Shown piece after piece: positions 1-8,955 of a stretch of DNA of 64,000 nucleotides. The notes under the pieces were generated by a model. It did not search any database. It was given only the letters and a program-made list of their open reading frames with translations, and was not told the origin of the DNA. Made by a program: the position numbers and the translations under genes. Source of the DNA: Epilithonimonas sp. JDS (GTDB taxonomy: Bacteria; Bacteroidota; Bacteroidia; Flavobacteriales; Weeksellaceae); assembly GCF_021261315.1 (NCBI RefSeq), contig NZ_JAJSAX010000001.1:1054001-1118000 (forward strand), in the 5' to 3' direction. Every line of letters starts with the position of its first letter. Position 1 is the stretch's first letter.

Positions 1-1
1 C

Positions 2-3000
2 GAAAAAATCGGTTATTGGGTGGATATGGAAAATCCGTACATCACCTACAAACCAAAATATATGGAGTCGGTTTGGTGGCTTTTGAAACAAATCTACGAC
101 AAAGGTTTGCTGTACAAAGGTTACACAATCCAGCCGTATTCTCCGAAAGCTGGAACTGGTTTGTCTTCCCACGAAGTCAATCAGCCAGGCGCTTATCGTG
201 ATGTTTCCGATACGACGGTTGTAGCCCAGTTCAAAACTTTGCAAGAAACTTTGCCTTCGTTTTTACAAGGTTTTGGTGATGTTCATTTCTTGGCTTGGAC
301 GACGACACCTTGGACTTTGCCTTCCAATACAGCTTTGACAGTGGGTCCAAAAATCGATTATGTTTTGGTGAAAACTTTCAATCAATATACTTTTGAGCCG
401 ATTAATATTGTTTTGGCGAAAGCGTTGGTTGGAAAACAGTTTGCAAAGAAATATGCGGAAGGAACTGATGAAGATTTCGCGAATTACACTTCTGAAAACA
501 AAGTTATTCCATATCAAATCTTAGCAGAATTCAAAGGTGCTGATTTGGTGGGAATCAAATATGAGCAATTATTAGATTACGCTAAACCTTACCAAAATCC
601 AGAAAACGCTTTCCGAGTGATTGCCGGAGATTTTGTAACCACGGAAGACGGAACAGGAATCGTTCACACTGCGCCGACTTTTGGTGCAGATGATGCAAAA
701 GTTGCAAAAGAAGCAACGCCTGAAGTTCCGCCAATGTTGGTTTTGGATGATAATGGAAATCCGGTTCCTTTGGTTGATATGCAAGGTAAATTTTTATCAA
801 TTGTAAAAGATGAAACTTACGGTTTTGCGAACGAATATGTGAAAGGCGAATATTTGAATGATGACGAAAAATCTGTAGAATTCAATCTTCAAAAAGAAAA
901 TTTAAAATCAATTATTTCTGATTTGAAAGCGTATCTTTCTGTTGATGAGAGAATTGCATTAAAATTAAGAAAAGAAAACAAAGCCTTCAAGGTTGAAAAA
1001 TATGTCCACAGTTATCCGCACAGTTGGAGAACTGACGAGCCTTTGTTGTATTATCCATTAGATTCTTGGTTCATCAAAGTGACTGATGTGAAAGACAGAA
1101 TGTTCGATTTGAATGAAACCATCAACTGGAAACCAAAATCTACCGGTGAAGGCCGTTTCGGAAATTGGTTGAAAAACGCCAACGACTGGAATCTTTCCCG
1201 CTCCAGATATTGGGGAATTCCGTTGCCGATCTGGAGAACTGAAGATAAAAAAGAAGAAGTATTAATCGGTTCTGTAGAAGAATTGTACAACGCAATTGAA
1301 AAATCCATCGAAGCTGGTTTCCAGAAAGAAAATCCTTTCAAAGGTTTCGAAATTGGAAATATGTCGGAGGAAAATTACGCATTAGTTGACCTTCATAAAA
1401 ATATTGTGGACCAAATCACTTTGGTTTCAGAATCCGGAAAACCGATGAAGCGTGAAAGCGATTTGATTGACGTTTGGTTCGATTCCGGAGCGATGCCTTA
1501 TGCGCAATTGCATTATCCGTTCGAGAATAAAGAGCAAGTTGATAACAACAAAGCTTTCCCAGCAGATTTTATTGCGGAAGGTGTTGACCAGACTCGTGGT
1601 TGGTTCTATACTTTGCACGCGATTGCGACAACAGTTTTCGATTCTGTAGCTTACAAAAATGTGGTTTCAAACGGTTTGGTTTTGGACAAAAACGGACAAA
1701 AAATGTCCAAACGTCTTGGAAACGCCGTTGACCCATTCGAAACGCTTTCGGTTTACGGACCGGATGCGACGCGTTGGTATATGATTTCCAATGCGAATCC
1801 TTGGGAGAATCTGAAATTCGATATTGAAGGGATTGATGAAGTAAGACGGAAATTCTTCGGAACACTTTACAACACCTACTCTTTCTTCGCTTTGTATGCG
1901 AATGTTGACGGTTTCAAATACTTGGAAAGCAACATCGAAAACCGCCCGGAAATTGACCGTTGGATTTTGTCTGAATTGAATTTATTAATCAAAGACGTGA
2001 AATCGTTCTACGAAGATTACGAGCCGACGAAAGCTTCGAGAGCAATCAATAATTTCGTTAATGATAACTTATCGAATTGGTACGTAAGACTTTGCAGAAG
2101 ACGTTTCTGGAAAGGCGAATATTCCGATGATAAGATTTCTGCTTACCAAACTTTATATACTTGTCTTGAAACTGTAGCAAAACTTTCCGCACCAATTGCG
2201 CCGTTCTTTATGGATCAATTGTTCCAGGATTTGAACAAGGTAACTGGAAAAGATTTAGTAAATTCTGTTCACCTGACAGACTTCCCAGTGGTGGATGAAA
2301 GCTTGATTGACCAGGATTTGGTTGAGAAAACACATCTGGCTCAGCAAATCACATCGATGGTTTTTTCATTGAGAAAGAAAGAAAATGTGAAAGTTCGTCA
2401 GCCACTTCAAAAAGTGATGATTCCAGTTTTGGATAAGAAAACCGAGGAGCAGATTTTGGCCGTTTCTGAATTAATCAAACAAGAAGTGAATGTGAAGGAA
2501 TTGCAACTCATCAATTCCGAAGAAGCATCGCATCTTATTATAAAACAAATCAAACCGAATTTCAAAACCCTTGGTGCGAGATTAGGAAAAGATATGAAAA
2601 CTGTGGCTGGAGAGATTGCCAACTTCACATCTGAGCAAATTGCAACCTTAGAGAAAGAAGGAAAAGCAACCGTTTCCGGATACGAAATCACAACGGAAGA
2701 TGTAGAGATTTTCACAAAAGATATCCCAGGATGGACTGTTGCGAGCGAAGGAAAAACAACTGTGGCATTAGATTTGAAGCTGACGGATGAATTGAAATCA
2801 GAAGGCGTTGCACGAGAGTTCATCAACAGGGTTCAAAATCTTAGAAAAGAGAAAGATTTTGATTTAACGGACAGGATATCAATCCAATTGGAAGAGAATT
2901 CGCCGTTCCAGACAGAACTTATTAACAATGATGCATATATTTCTGAAGAAGTATTGTCAGATAAAATAGAATTTGTAAATTCACTCTCGAATTTTGACGA

Positions 3001-3049
3001 AATAGAGATAAATGAAGAAAAATTCAAGATAAAAGTTGAGAAAAAATAA
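2..3049 (+). CDS. ileS: Isoleucyl-tRNA synthetase, 5' truncated by window edge
   Basis: Cytoplasmic class I aminoacyl-tRNA synthetase that charges tRNA-Ile. The reading frame is open from base 2, so the N-terminus with the HIGH motif lies outside the window. The KMSKR loop is encoded at 1700-1714, inside NGQKMSKRLGN. Other family marks are WTTTPWTLPSNTA of the editing domain, SRSRYWGIPLPIW and DVWFDSGAMPYA of the catalytic core. The C-terminal third is the anticodon-binding helical region, and no Cys-rich C-terminal zinc finger is seen, which fits the eukaryote-like IleS type common in Bacteroidetes. It is the first gene of a + strand run that includes lspA. Identity is firm; only the start is missing. 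Confidence 0.97.
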   Translation, partial: EKIGYWVDMENPYITYKPKYMESVWWLLKQIYDKGLLYKGYTIQPYSPKAGTGLSSHEVNQPGAYRDVSDTTVVAQFKTLQETLPSFLQGFGDVHFLAWTTTPWTLPSNTALTVGPKIDYVLVKTFNQYTFEPINIVLAKALVGKQFAKKYAEGTDEDFANYTSENKVIPYQILAEFKGADLVGIKYEQLLDYAKPYQNPENAFRVIAGDFVTTEDGTGIVHTAPTFGADDAKVAKEATPEVPPMLVLDDNGNPVPLVDMQGKFLSIVKDETYGFANEYVKGEYLNDDEKSVEFNLQKENLKSIISDLKAYLSVDERIALKLRKENKAFKVEKYVHSYPHSWRTDEPLLYYPLDSWFIKVTDVKDRMFDLNETINWKPKSTGEGRFGNWLKNANDWNLSRSRYWGIPLPIWRTEDKKEEVLIGSVEELYNAIEKSIEAGFQKENPFKGFEIGNMSEENYALVDLHKNIVDQITLVSESGKPMKRESDLIDVWFDSGAMPYAQLHYPFENKEQVDNNKAFPADFIAEGVDQTRGWFYTLHAIATTVFDSVAYKNVVSNGLVLDKNGQKMSKRLGNAVDPFETLSVYGPDATRWYMISNANPWENLKFDIEGIDEVRRKFFGTLYNTYSFFALYANVDGFKYLESNIENRPEIDRWILSELNLLIKDVKSFYEDYEPTKASRAINNFVNDNLSNWYVRLCRRRFWKGEYSDDKISAYQTLYTCLETVAKLSAPIAPFFMDQLFQDLNKVTGKDLVNSVHLTDFPVVDESLIDQDLVEKTHLAQQITSMVFSLRKKENVKVRQPLQKVMIPVLDKKTEEQILAVSELIKQEVNVKELQLINSEEASHLIIKQIKPNFKTLGARLGKDMKTVAGEIANFTSEQIATLEKEGKATVSGYEITTEDVEIFTKDIPGWTVASEGKTTVALDLKLTDELKSEGVAREFINRVQNLRKEKDFDLTDRISIQLEENSPFQTELINNDAYISEEVLSDKIEFVNSLSNFDEIEINEEKFKIKVEKK

Positions 3050-3200
3050 ACGATTTTTTATTATTGTTAAGAAATTGTGAATTCATAATTCTTTATTGAT
3101 ATTTTTTTAATTTTATTTCTATACTTGTCAATTAATAAAAAGCGTGGCTGCTGAAATTCAAAAAAGCCAAAAAAAATAAAATTTTGAACAATTAATAACA

Positions 3201-3587
3201 ATGGAAATGGCCGACGAAAAATTACGATATAACGACGCTGATTTACAGGAATTCAAACAATTGATACAGGAAAAAATCGATAAAGCGGAAAAAGATCTTC
3301 TTCTAATCAAAGAAAGTTTCATCAATGACCAAAACAACGGTACTGATGATACTTCGCCAACCTTCAAAGCTTTTGAAGAAGGTGCTGAAACTCTGAGCAA
3401 GGAGCAGAATTCTATCTTGGCAGGAAGACAGGAAAAGTTTGTACGCGACTTGAAACACGCGCTTATCAGAATCCAGAACAAAACTTACGGCATCTGCAGA
3501 GTAACTGGAAAATTGATCCCAAAAGAAAGATTGAGAGCAGTTCCTCACGCTACGCTGAGCATCGAAGCTAAAAATATGCAGCGATAA
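3201..3587 (+). CDS. DksA/TraR-family protein with degenerate zinc finger
   Basis: A 128-residue protein like the short TraR/DksA proteins of Bacteroidetes, which bind the RNA polymerase secondary channel. Residues 10-50 form an acidic, charged helix, followed by a second helix with FVRDLKHALIRIQNKTYGIC. The C-terminal knuckle has the family wording YGICRVTGKLIPKERLRAVPHA but only one cysteine where classical DksA has four, so zinc binding is unlikely. ATG at 3201 is used; a second in-frame ATG is at 3207. It lies 150 bases after ileS and is followed by a strong terminator. The family is clear; its role in transcription control is inferred. Confidence 0.85.
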   Translation: MEMADEKLRYNDADLQEFKQLIQEKIDKAEKDLLLIKESFINDQNNGTDDTSPTFKAFEEGAETLSKEQNSILAGRQEKFVRDLKHALIRIQNKTYGICRVTGKLIPKERLRAVPHATLSIEAKNMQR

Positions 3588-3626
3588 ACTGTTGCAAAAA
3601 GTAGTAAGTACAATGTAATAAATTCT

Positions 3627-3673
3627 AATACAAAGCATAAGGTGTTTCGGCACTTTTGCTTTGTATTTTTTTT
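3627..3673 (+). terminator. Rho-independent terminator after the DksA-like gene
   Basis: Arms AATACAAAGCA (3627-3637) and TGCTTTGTATT (3657-3667) pair perfectly. A second small stem GGTG/GCAC sits inside, and the hairpin is followed by a run of T. It separates the ileS/dksA-like unit from the next genes. Confidence 0.85.
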
Positions 3674-3679
3674 ATAAGG

Positions 3680-3922
3680 ATGATAACTATTATTATTTTA
3701 TTAGTGATTATTTTGGTAGGCTTTTTTGTTTTTAATAATAAGCCTGTTAAAAACATTTTCAAACCTGAGGAAAAATATTATACCATCGATGATGAGTTCA
3801 ATGCAAAACGCAAAGAACGGCAGGACGAAATCGACAAACTTCTGAGCAAAATAGGAAAAAACGGTCTGGACGATCTTACCGAAAAAGAACGCAAAAGGCT
3901 GGACGAATTGTCCAAGAAATAA
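3680..3922 (+). CDS. Small single-pass membrane protein, DUF6576-like tail
   Basis: An 80-residue protein starting at ATG 3680; an upstream in-frame start at 3656 lies inside the terminator stem and is rejected. Residues 1-20 are a hydrophobic anchor (MITIIILLVIILVGFFVF). The rest is charged and helical, with KYYTIDDEFNAKRKERQDEI and a DDLTEKERKRLDELSKK ending. This resembles the short C-terminal segment carried by many Bacteroidetes rhomboid proteins (DUF6576-like); that link is from memory and unproven. No enzymatic motif is visible. It lies upstream of lspA and may be cotranscribed with it. Confidence 0.7.
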   Translation: MITIIILLVIILVGFFVFNNKPVKNIFKPEEKYYTIDDEFNAKRKERQDEIDKLLSKIGKNGLDDLTEKERKRLDELSKK

Positions 3923-4000
3923 GTAATTTGAATTACATTTGCAAAAATTTTTCTTCGGGAAAATTAATATTATTTTGATCTAAACTAAAAAATTACAAAA

Positions 4001-4192
4001 ATGGAATCCATAATTGTACACCCAAAAAATGCAATGGAACTGACGGCGCTGAAAAGTGTTTTGAAAGATATGAATATTGAATTCGAAAAATTCCACACAA
4101 AAAATAATTTCCACAACAAGAAAACTGTTCAAAAGATTACTGAAAGAAAGGAGAAAAAAATCTTCAAACCTTCTAAACCAAAAGGATTGTAA
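4001..4192 (+). CDS. Small protein of DUF2683 type
   Basis: A 63-residue protein beginning MESIIVHPKNAMELTALKSVL, the typical opening of DUF2683 proteins, which resemble the antitoxin half of some toxin-antitoxin pairs. The tail is strongly basic (KKTVQKITERKEKKIFKPSKPK). No toxin gene is next to it. Its TAA overlaps the lspA ATG by one base (TAATG), so the two are probably translationally coupled. Function unknown. Confidence 0.75.
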   Translation: MESIIVHPKNAMELTALKSVLKDMNIEFEKFHTKNNFHNKKTVQKITERKEKKIFKPSKPKGL

Positions 4193-4845
4193 TGAATAAA
4201 AAGACAATTATCATACTGGTTACTTTATTTGTTCTTCTTTTAGATCAAGCTTCAAAAATCTATATCAAAACCCATTTCTATCTTGGCGAAAGTGTGAATG
4301 TTTTTGGACTCAATTGGTTCAAAATGACTTTTGTGGAAAATCCGGGAATGGCTTACGGACTTCATTTCGGTGGATTGTGGGGAAAATATGCTTTGATCCT
4401 ATTAAGAATTGTTCTCGCAATCGGAATGGTTGTTTTATTTAGAAAATGGCTGAAAGAAGGCGCTTCAAACTATCTTTTGATTCCAATGGCAATGATTTTC
4501 GCAGGTGCAATCGGGAATGTTTTTGACGGGATGTTTTACGGCATTATTTTCGACAGCGGAACTTTCTACGATGCGGCTTCAGGAAGATGGATCGATTATG
4601 GCGGCGTTTCCAAACTGACGCAAATCGGACACGGTTATTCAGATTTGATGAAAGGCTGCGTGGTGGATATGCTTCATTTTCCATTGGTTGATACAGTTTG
4701 GCCGGATTGGGTGCCTGTTTTAGGCGGTAACAGAATTGAGTTTTTCAAATATATTTTCAATGTTGCCGACAGTTCTATCACAGTAGGTGCATTGTTCCTT
4801 TATATATTCAGAAAGAAAGCTTTTCCGAACGGATTGGATTTTTAA
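4192..4845 (+). CDS. lspA: Lipoprotein signal peptidase (signal peptidase II)
   Basis: Inner-membrane aspartyl protease that removes signal peptides from diacylglyceryl-prolipoproteins. The N-terminal helix carries LLLDQASKIYIKTHF. VENPGMAYG matches the conserved N-x-G-x-A/M-F/Y-G-type segment. The catalytic aspartates lie in GNVFDGMFYG and in FNVADSSITVG. At 217 residues it is longer than the roughly 165 of E. coli because of a loop between the two aspartate motifs (about residues 125-175), as usual in Bacteroidetes LspA. It overlaps the upstream small gene by one base and is followed 3 bases later by a SanA-like gene, so a small operon is likely. Confidence 0.96.
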   Translation: MNKKTIIILVTLFVLLLDQASKIYIKTHFYLGESVNVFGLNWFKMTFVENPGMAYGLHFGGLWGKYALILLRIVLAIGMVVLFRKWLKEGASNYLLIPMAMIFAGAIGNVFDGMFYGIIFDSGTFYDAASGRWIDYGGVSKLTQIGHGYSDLMKGCVVDMLHFPLVDTVWPDWVPVLGGNRIEFFKYIFNVADSSITVGALFLYIFRKKAFPNGLDF

Positions 4846-4848
4846 AAG

Positions 4849-5490
4849 ATGAAAATTTTCAAAACAATATTAATTACAGGACTGATTTTCTTCGGATTGT
4901 CAGTTCTTTTTGTTTTCTGGGCCAACTTTACTATTGATAGTGAAGCGGAAGATAATGTGACTTCGGAAATATCAAAACTTCCTAACGAAAAAGTCGGACT
5001 TCTTTTAGGAACGAGCAAAACGCTTGACAATGGAAGTCCCAATCCATATTTCACATACAGAATTGAAGCTGCTGCGAAACTCTATCATTCCGGCCGAATC
5101 CAAAATATTATTGCCAGTGGTGATAATTCCCGAGCAAACTACAACGAGCCCGAAGATATGAAGAACGAGCTGATCAAACTGGGCGTTCCGGCTGATAAGA
5201 TTTATGAAGATTTTGCAGGATTTAGAACTTTGGATTCTGTCGTTCGTGCAAAGGAAATTTTCGGACAGAAATCTTTCATAGTTATTTCACAGCGATTTCA
5301 TAACGAACGCGCCGTCTATCTTTCTCACAGAAACGGCATCACAGCTTATGGTTACAATGCAAAAGATGTTGATAAAGAAGCGGGATTTAAAACCAATGCC
5401 CGCGAAAAATTGGCTCGAGTGAAAGTGTTTTGGGATTTTTTGTTTGATGTAGATCCGAAATTTGGTGGCGAGAAAATTGAGATTAAATAA
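4849..5490 (+). CDS. SanA/YdcF-family (DUF218) envelope protein
   Basis: A 213-residue protein with an N-terminal membrane anchor (residues 5-27) and a periplasmic DUF218 domain. Marks of the family are GLLLGTSKTLDNG, YHSGRIQNIIASGDN, the PADKIYEDFAGFRTLDSV segment with its invariant RT-D, and SQRFHNERAVYL. SanA of E. coli affects vancomycin sensitivity and envelope permeability; the molecular activity is not known. It starts 3 bases after lspA stops, which fits an envelope role. Confidence 0.88.
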   Translation: MKIFKTILITGLIFFGLSVLFVFWANFTIDSEAEDNVTSEISKLPNEKVGLLLGTSKTLDNGSPNPYFTYRIEAAAKLYHSGRIQNIIASGDNSRANYNEPEDMKNELIKLGVPADKIYEDFAGFRTLDSVVRAKEIFGQKSFIVISQRFHNERAVYLSHRNGITAYGYNAKDVDKEAGFKTNAREKLARVKVFWDFLFDVDPKFGGEKIEIK

Positions 5491-5570
5491 AATAACCCAA
5501 TTTTTGTTTCCAATTGTATCTTTTGTATTTTTACTGACTGAAAATTTCAGAAAAACTAAATTTTATTTAA

Positions 5571-6539
5571 ATGTCTAGAATCCTTACCGGAATACAAGCC
5601 ACCGGAACACCACACTTGGGAAACCTTTTGGGAGCCATCATTCCCGCAATTGAATTATCCAAAAAAGCAGAAAACGAATCATTTCTGTTCATTGCGAATC
5701 TTCACTCTTTAACACAGATTAAAAACGCAATCGAACTTAAAGAAAACACCTATGAGATTGCTGCGGCTTGGCTTGCCTGCGGACTAGACACAGAAAAAAC
5801 TTATTTCTACAGACAAAGCGATATTCCCGAGACTTGCGAATTATCCTGGCATTTGTCGTGCTTTTTCCCTTACCAGAGATTGACATTGGCACATTCTTTC
5901 AAAGATAAAGCGGACAGATTGCAAGACGTGAATGCCGGACTTTTCACTTATCCGATTTTGATGGCTGCAGATATTTTGCTTTATGATGCCGAGATCGTTC
6001 CGGTTGGTAAAGATCAGCTTCAGCATCTGGAAATTGCTCGTGATGTAGCTTCTAGATTTAATAATCAAATGGGTGAAGTTCTGGTTTTGCCTCAAGCAGA
6101 GTTGCAGCAGGACACGAAATATGTTCCTGGAACCGACGGACAAAAAATGTCAAAATCGAGAGGAAATATCATTAATATTTTCTTGCCGGAAAAAGAACTG
6201 AAAAAGCAAGTAATGTCCATCGAAACAGATTCCACGCCTTTGGAAGATCCAAAAGATCCTGAAACTGATAAAGTTTTTGCGATCTACGCTTTGGTTGCAA
6301 CACCTGAACAAACTGAAGAATTAAGAGCCAAATATTTAGCCGGAAATTACGGTTACGGACACGCCAAAAAAGAATTATTAGACTTAATTTTGACAAGATT
6401 TGCGACGGAAAGAGAAACTTTCAATTATTATATGACGCATCTTGAAGAGCTTGAAGCTAAACTTCAGGAAGGTGCGCAGAAAACGAGAAAAATTGCGATC
6501 GAAACAATTACAAGAGTGAGAGAAAGTTTGGGAATTTAA
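5571..6539 (+). CDS. trpS: Tryptophanyl-tRNA synthetase
   Basis: Class I synthetase charging tRNA-Trp, 322 residues, a normal length. The HIGH-type motif is TGTPHLGNLLGA at about residues 11-22 and the KMSKS loop is in GTDGQKMSKSRGN at about residue 190. Other TrpS segments are YPILMAADILLYDAEIVPVGKDQ and YVPGTDGQ. The ATG at 5571 follows an 80-base spacer after the SanA-like gene, so it may have its own promoter. A shared terminator separates it from the converging HAD gene. Confidence 0.97.
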   Translation: MSRILTGIQATGTPHLGNLLGAIIPAIELSKKAENESFLFIANLHSLTQIKNAIELKENTYEIAAAWLACGLDTEKTYFYRQSDIPETCELSWHLSCFFPYQRLTLAHSFKDKADRLQDVNAGLFTYPILMAADILLYDAEIVPVGKDQLQHLEIARDVASRFNNQMGEVLVLPQAELQQDTKYVPGTDGQKMSKSRGNIINIFLPEKELKKQVMSIETDSTPLEDPKDPETDKVFAIYALVATPEQTEELRAKYLAGNYGYGHAKKELLDLILTRFATERETFNYYMTHLEELEAKLQEGAQKTRKIAIETITRVRESLGI

Positions 6540-6563
6540 CCTACATTTCTTTTTTAATACAAC

Positions 6564-6589
6564 AAAGCCTTTCAAAATTGAAAGGCTTT
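6564..6589. terminator. Bidirectional terminator between trpS and HAD gene
   Basis: Perfect arms AAAGCCTTTC (6564-6573) and GAAAGGCTTT (6580-6589) around a 6-base loop, lying between two converging genes. Confidence 0.85.
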
Positions 6590-6593
6590 ACTT

Positions 6594-7292
6594 TTATAAA
6601 TATTCTTTTACTTCTGATAATTGCTTGATCACTTTAAGATTTGCCTCTTGTGGATTATCACCATAAACATCAAAGAAGATCACATCAATTCCAAATCTCT
6701 GTGCGCCTTTTACGTCTGCAATCCAATCGTCGCCTATTAAAATACTTTCAGATTTTTCAGCTCTGGCAAGGTCTAACGAATGCTGGAAAATTTCCGGTCT
6801 AGGTTTTCTTACGCCAACGGAATCTGCACTCGTGATAGTTTCAAAATAGTCAGCGATTCCGGAAAGAACACATTTTCTTTCGGTCACTTCTTGAAAACCG
6901 TTGGAGATAATGTGCATTGTGTAATCATTAGCCTCAAGATAATCCAAAAGATCGGCTGCGCCGGGAACCAATTCATTGTATTTCAAGATTTCATCAAGAA
7001 AATGATGCTCGAAATAATCTGCCAAATCCTGATTATCAACTTCGAATCTTAAAAAAGTATTGTAAAATCTGTACTTTCTCAAATATTCTTTATCAATTTC
7101 GCCATCACGGATCTGTTCCCAAAGTTTTTCATTAATCTCATGATAAGCGTCGTGAAATAACTCAAAATCGATGTTGTATGTTTCTGAAATTTTCTGTTGT
7201 GAAAATAATTCCTTGATGGTCAAATATGCGTTTTTGCGGTGATCCCAAAGTGTATTGTCGAGATCAAAAAAAATGTGCCTTACGTTTTTCAT
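6594..7292 (-). CDS. HAD hydrolase, YjjG-type nucleotidase
   Basis: Haloacid dehalogenase-superfamily phosphatase of the YjjG type (house-cleaning pyrimidine 5'-nucleotidase in E. coli). Motif I is FFDLDNTLWDH at the N-terminus, with the DxD-type nucleophile pair as D-L-D. Motif II is IISNGF. The lysine follows in VRKPRPEIF, and motif IV is LIGDDWIADV. I chose the ATG at 7292, giving MKNVRHIFFDLDN; an ATG three codons upstream (7301) is also possible. The nucleotide substrate is inferred from family resemblance only. Confidence 0.88.
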   Translation of the reverse strand: MKNVRHIFFDLDNTLWDHRKNAYLTIKELFSQQKISETYNIDFELFHDAYHEINEKLWEQIRDGEIDKEYLRKYRFYNTFLRFEVDNQDLADYFEHHFLDEILKYNELVPGAADLLDYLEANDYTMHIISNGFQEVTERKCVLSGIADYFETITSADSVGVRKPRPEIFQHSLDLARAEKSESILIGDDWIADVKGAQRFGIDVIFFDVYGDNPQEANLKVIKQLSEVKEYL

Positions 7293-7563
7293 AAGGCACA
7301 AATCTAATCATTTTTGATCCACGTAGGAAAGTTCAATCATAAAAATCAATTATTTAAAATCTAAAAATGCTTAGTTCTTTGAAACTAAAATGGTTTTTCT
7401 GTTCTTAGTTTTTATCGGATGGATATTCTTGGAATAATTCATCAGAAAATCGATTATTTCTTTTTTCGGCATCAAAGCTTTCGTTGTTAAAGTGTCGTTT
7501 TTTTTCATAGGCTGACTTTTACAACAATAACGCCAAAAGAAAATCTTTATTATTACATATTTA

Positions 7564-8154
7564 TTATTTTGTTAAAATAATTTTATGTTCGTCCATAATT
7601 TTTCTAAGGTTAATCAGCGCATATCTCACTCGTCCCAGCGTTGTATTGATACTCGTATCTGTATGATCTGCAATCTCTTTGAAGCTGAGTCCGTCGAAAA
7701 ATCTAAGCTTAATGACCTCTTGCTGGTTCTCCGGAAGCATTACGAGCATTCTCAAAAGATCGTCATTTATTTGTTTATCTATCAATCGGTCTTCGATGTT
7801 GCTTTCCGGCTCTTTGATGATATCGAAGATAGAAAACTCTTCGTTTTCATAGGATGTTTCGGAAACTTTGATGTGCTTGGACTGTAGGCGGAAATGATCG
7901 ATGATCAAGTTGTGAGCGATTCGTTTTGCCCAAAGAATAAACTTATTTTCCTCTTTGTAGCGGCCTTCCTTCAGGGTAACAATGATTTTGATAAATGTAT
8001 CCTGGAAGATGTCATTGGCCAGATCTTCATCCATCAATTTGTAGTAGATAAAGCTGAAAAGGTCTTTTTTGTGTCTGTTGATCAGTAACGAAAGTGATTT
8101 CTCATTTCCATTCTGATATTGAAGAATTAGTTGGCTATCAGTTTGCGTTTTCAT
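7564..8154 (-). CDS. ECF-type RNA polymerase sigma factor
   Basis: Sigma-70-family factor of 196 residues. Region 2 is visible as LINRHKKDLFSFIYYKLMDEDLANDIFQDTFI with the following WAKRIAHNLIIDHFR. Region 4 is LPENQQEVIKLRFFDGLSFKEIADHTDTSINTTLGRV, an H-T-H for the -35/-33 element. Region 3 is absent, as in ECF factors. No anti-sigma gene lies next to it, so the signal it responds to is unknown. The 260 bases downstream of it hold no convincing gene. Confidence 0.92.
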   Translation of the reverse strand: MKTQTDSQLILQYQNGNEKSLSLLINRHKKDLFSFIYYKLMDEDLANDIFQDTFIKIIVTLKEGRYKEENKFILWAKRIAHNLIIDHFRLQSKHIKVSETSYENEEFSIFDIIKEPESNIEDRLIDKQINDDLLRMLVMLPENQQEVIKLRFFDGLSFKEIADHTDTSINTTLGRVRYALINLRKIMDEHKIILTK

Positions 8155-8367
8155 AATATTTACTTCTATAATATAAAACCCAGCAATTCGTTAGTTACGT
8201 GTGTAACTAATTTTCCTGACTCGGTTGTTTTTAATTAATGAAGTAAATTTATTCTATACGCTGATTTTAGGTTTGTAAAAGTAATAAAAAAGTCAAAACA
8301 AAATGTTAATGAATTGTTAAACTTTCATATTTCTTTAATTTGATTCAAATATATTATAAAAGTTAAA

Positions 8368-8841
8368 TCAATTAAGCAGAACTAATGGGATATTTATTGT
8401 GAAATTGATATTAAGACCTTTCAGTTCTTTGCCGTTAATTCCCTCTTTATCGAGCGAAAATCCATATCCTCCGGTGAGATCCAAAATCCCAAAAAGACTG
8501 AAACCAGCCTTCGGAGCGATGTATTTATTTGTAGCATCTGCACCCAAAATGAAATAATGGGCATGGTAAAAGTCTACATTTTTTTGAAAATTTAACAGGA
8601 AATCAGCGTTCACTTTTGGCATTATTGCAAACTTATTATTTGCAGAACCCATCAACGCTGAGGCGCCAACGCGAAATAAGACGTCATCATTACTTAGAAA
8701 AAGCAACTTCCCACCTACTTCCCCAAAACTTTGATTCTGATAGACGTAACCCGCCGTTATGAACTTGTGCATCGTGAGTTGTGACTTAGCCAAACCACCG
8801 AAAGCCATTAATATAAATAGGATGAATATTTTTGATTTCAT
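8368..8841 (-). CDS. Secreted or outer-membrane protein, unknown function
   Basis: A 157-residue protein with a signal peptide (MKSKIFILFILMAFGGLAKS, cleavage near Q21). The mature part alternates polar and hydrophobic residues, with many aromatic and glycine turns (KFITAGYVYQNQSFGEVGGK, GFSLFGILDLTGGYGFSLD), as in small outer-membrane beta-barrels. It ends in INFTINIPLVLLN. A TATTTTTG at 8862-8869 on the minus strand fits a -7 element a short way before the start. It is convergent with nothing and lies between the sigma factor and metK, with no obvious operon partner. I do not recognise a named family. Confidence 0.75.
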   Translation of the reverse strand: MKSKIFILFILMAFGGLAKSQLTMHKFITAGYVYQNQSFGEVGGKLLFLSNDDVLFRVGASALMGSANNKFAIMPKVNADFLLNFQKNVDFYHAHYFILGADATNKYIAPKAGFSLFGILDLTGGYGFSLDKEGINGKELKGLNINFTINIPLVLLN

Positions 8842-8903
8842 TTTAGTAATCTTATTTACGACAAAAATAACAAAACAGATGTTTGAAAGTGTAATTAATT
8901 AAA

Positions 8904-8934
8904 AAAACTGCTTCATCAAAGACAAAGCAGTTTT
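8904..8934 (-). terminator. Terminator after metK
   Basis: Arms AAAACTGCTT (8904-8913) and AAGCAGTTTT (8925-8934) are perfect. The A-run to the left gives a U-run in the metK transcript. Confidence 0.8.
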
Positions 8935-8955
8935 ACTTTTTATATAAAAATCAGA

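Noticed and set aside
7302-7563. A possible small minus-strand gene between the HAD and sigma-factor genes
   Set aside because: Several short frames with starts occur, for example after ATG at 7508, but each ends after a few to about 25 codons. Joining them would need frame changes in an A-run. I see no convincing gene there.
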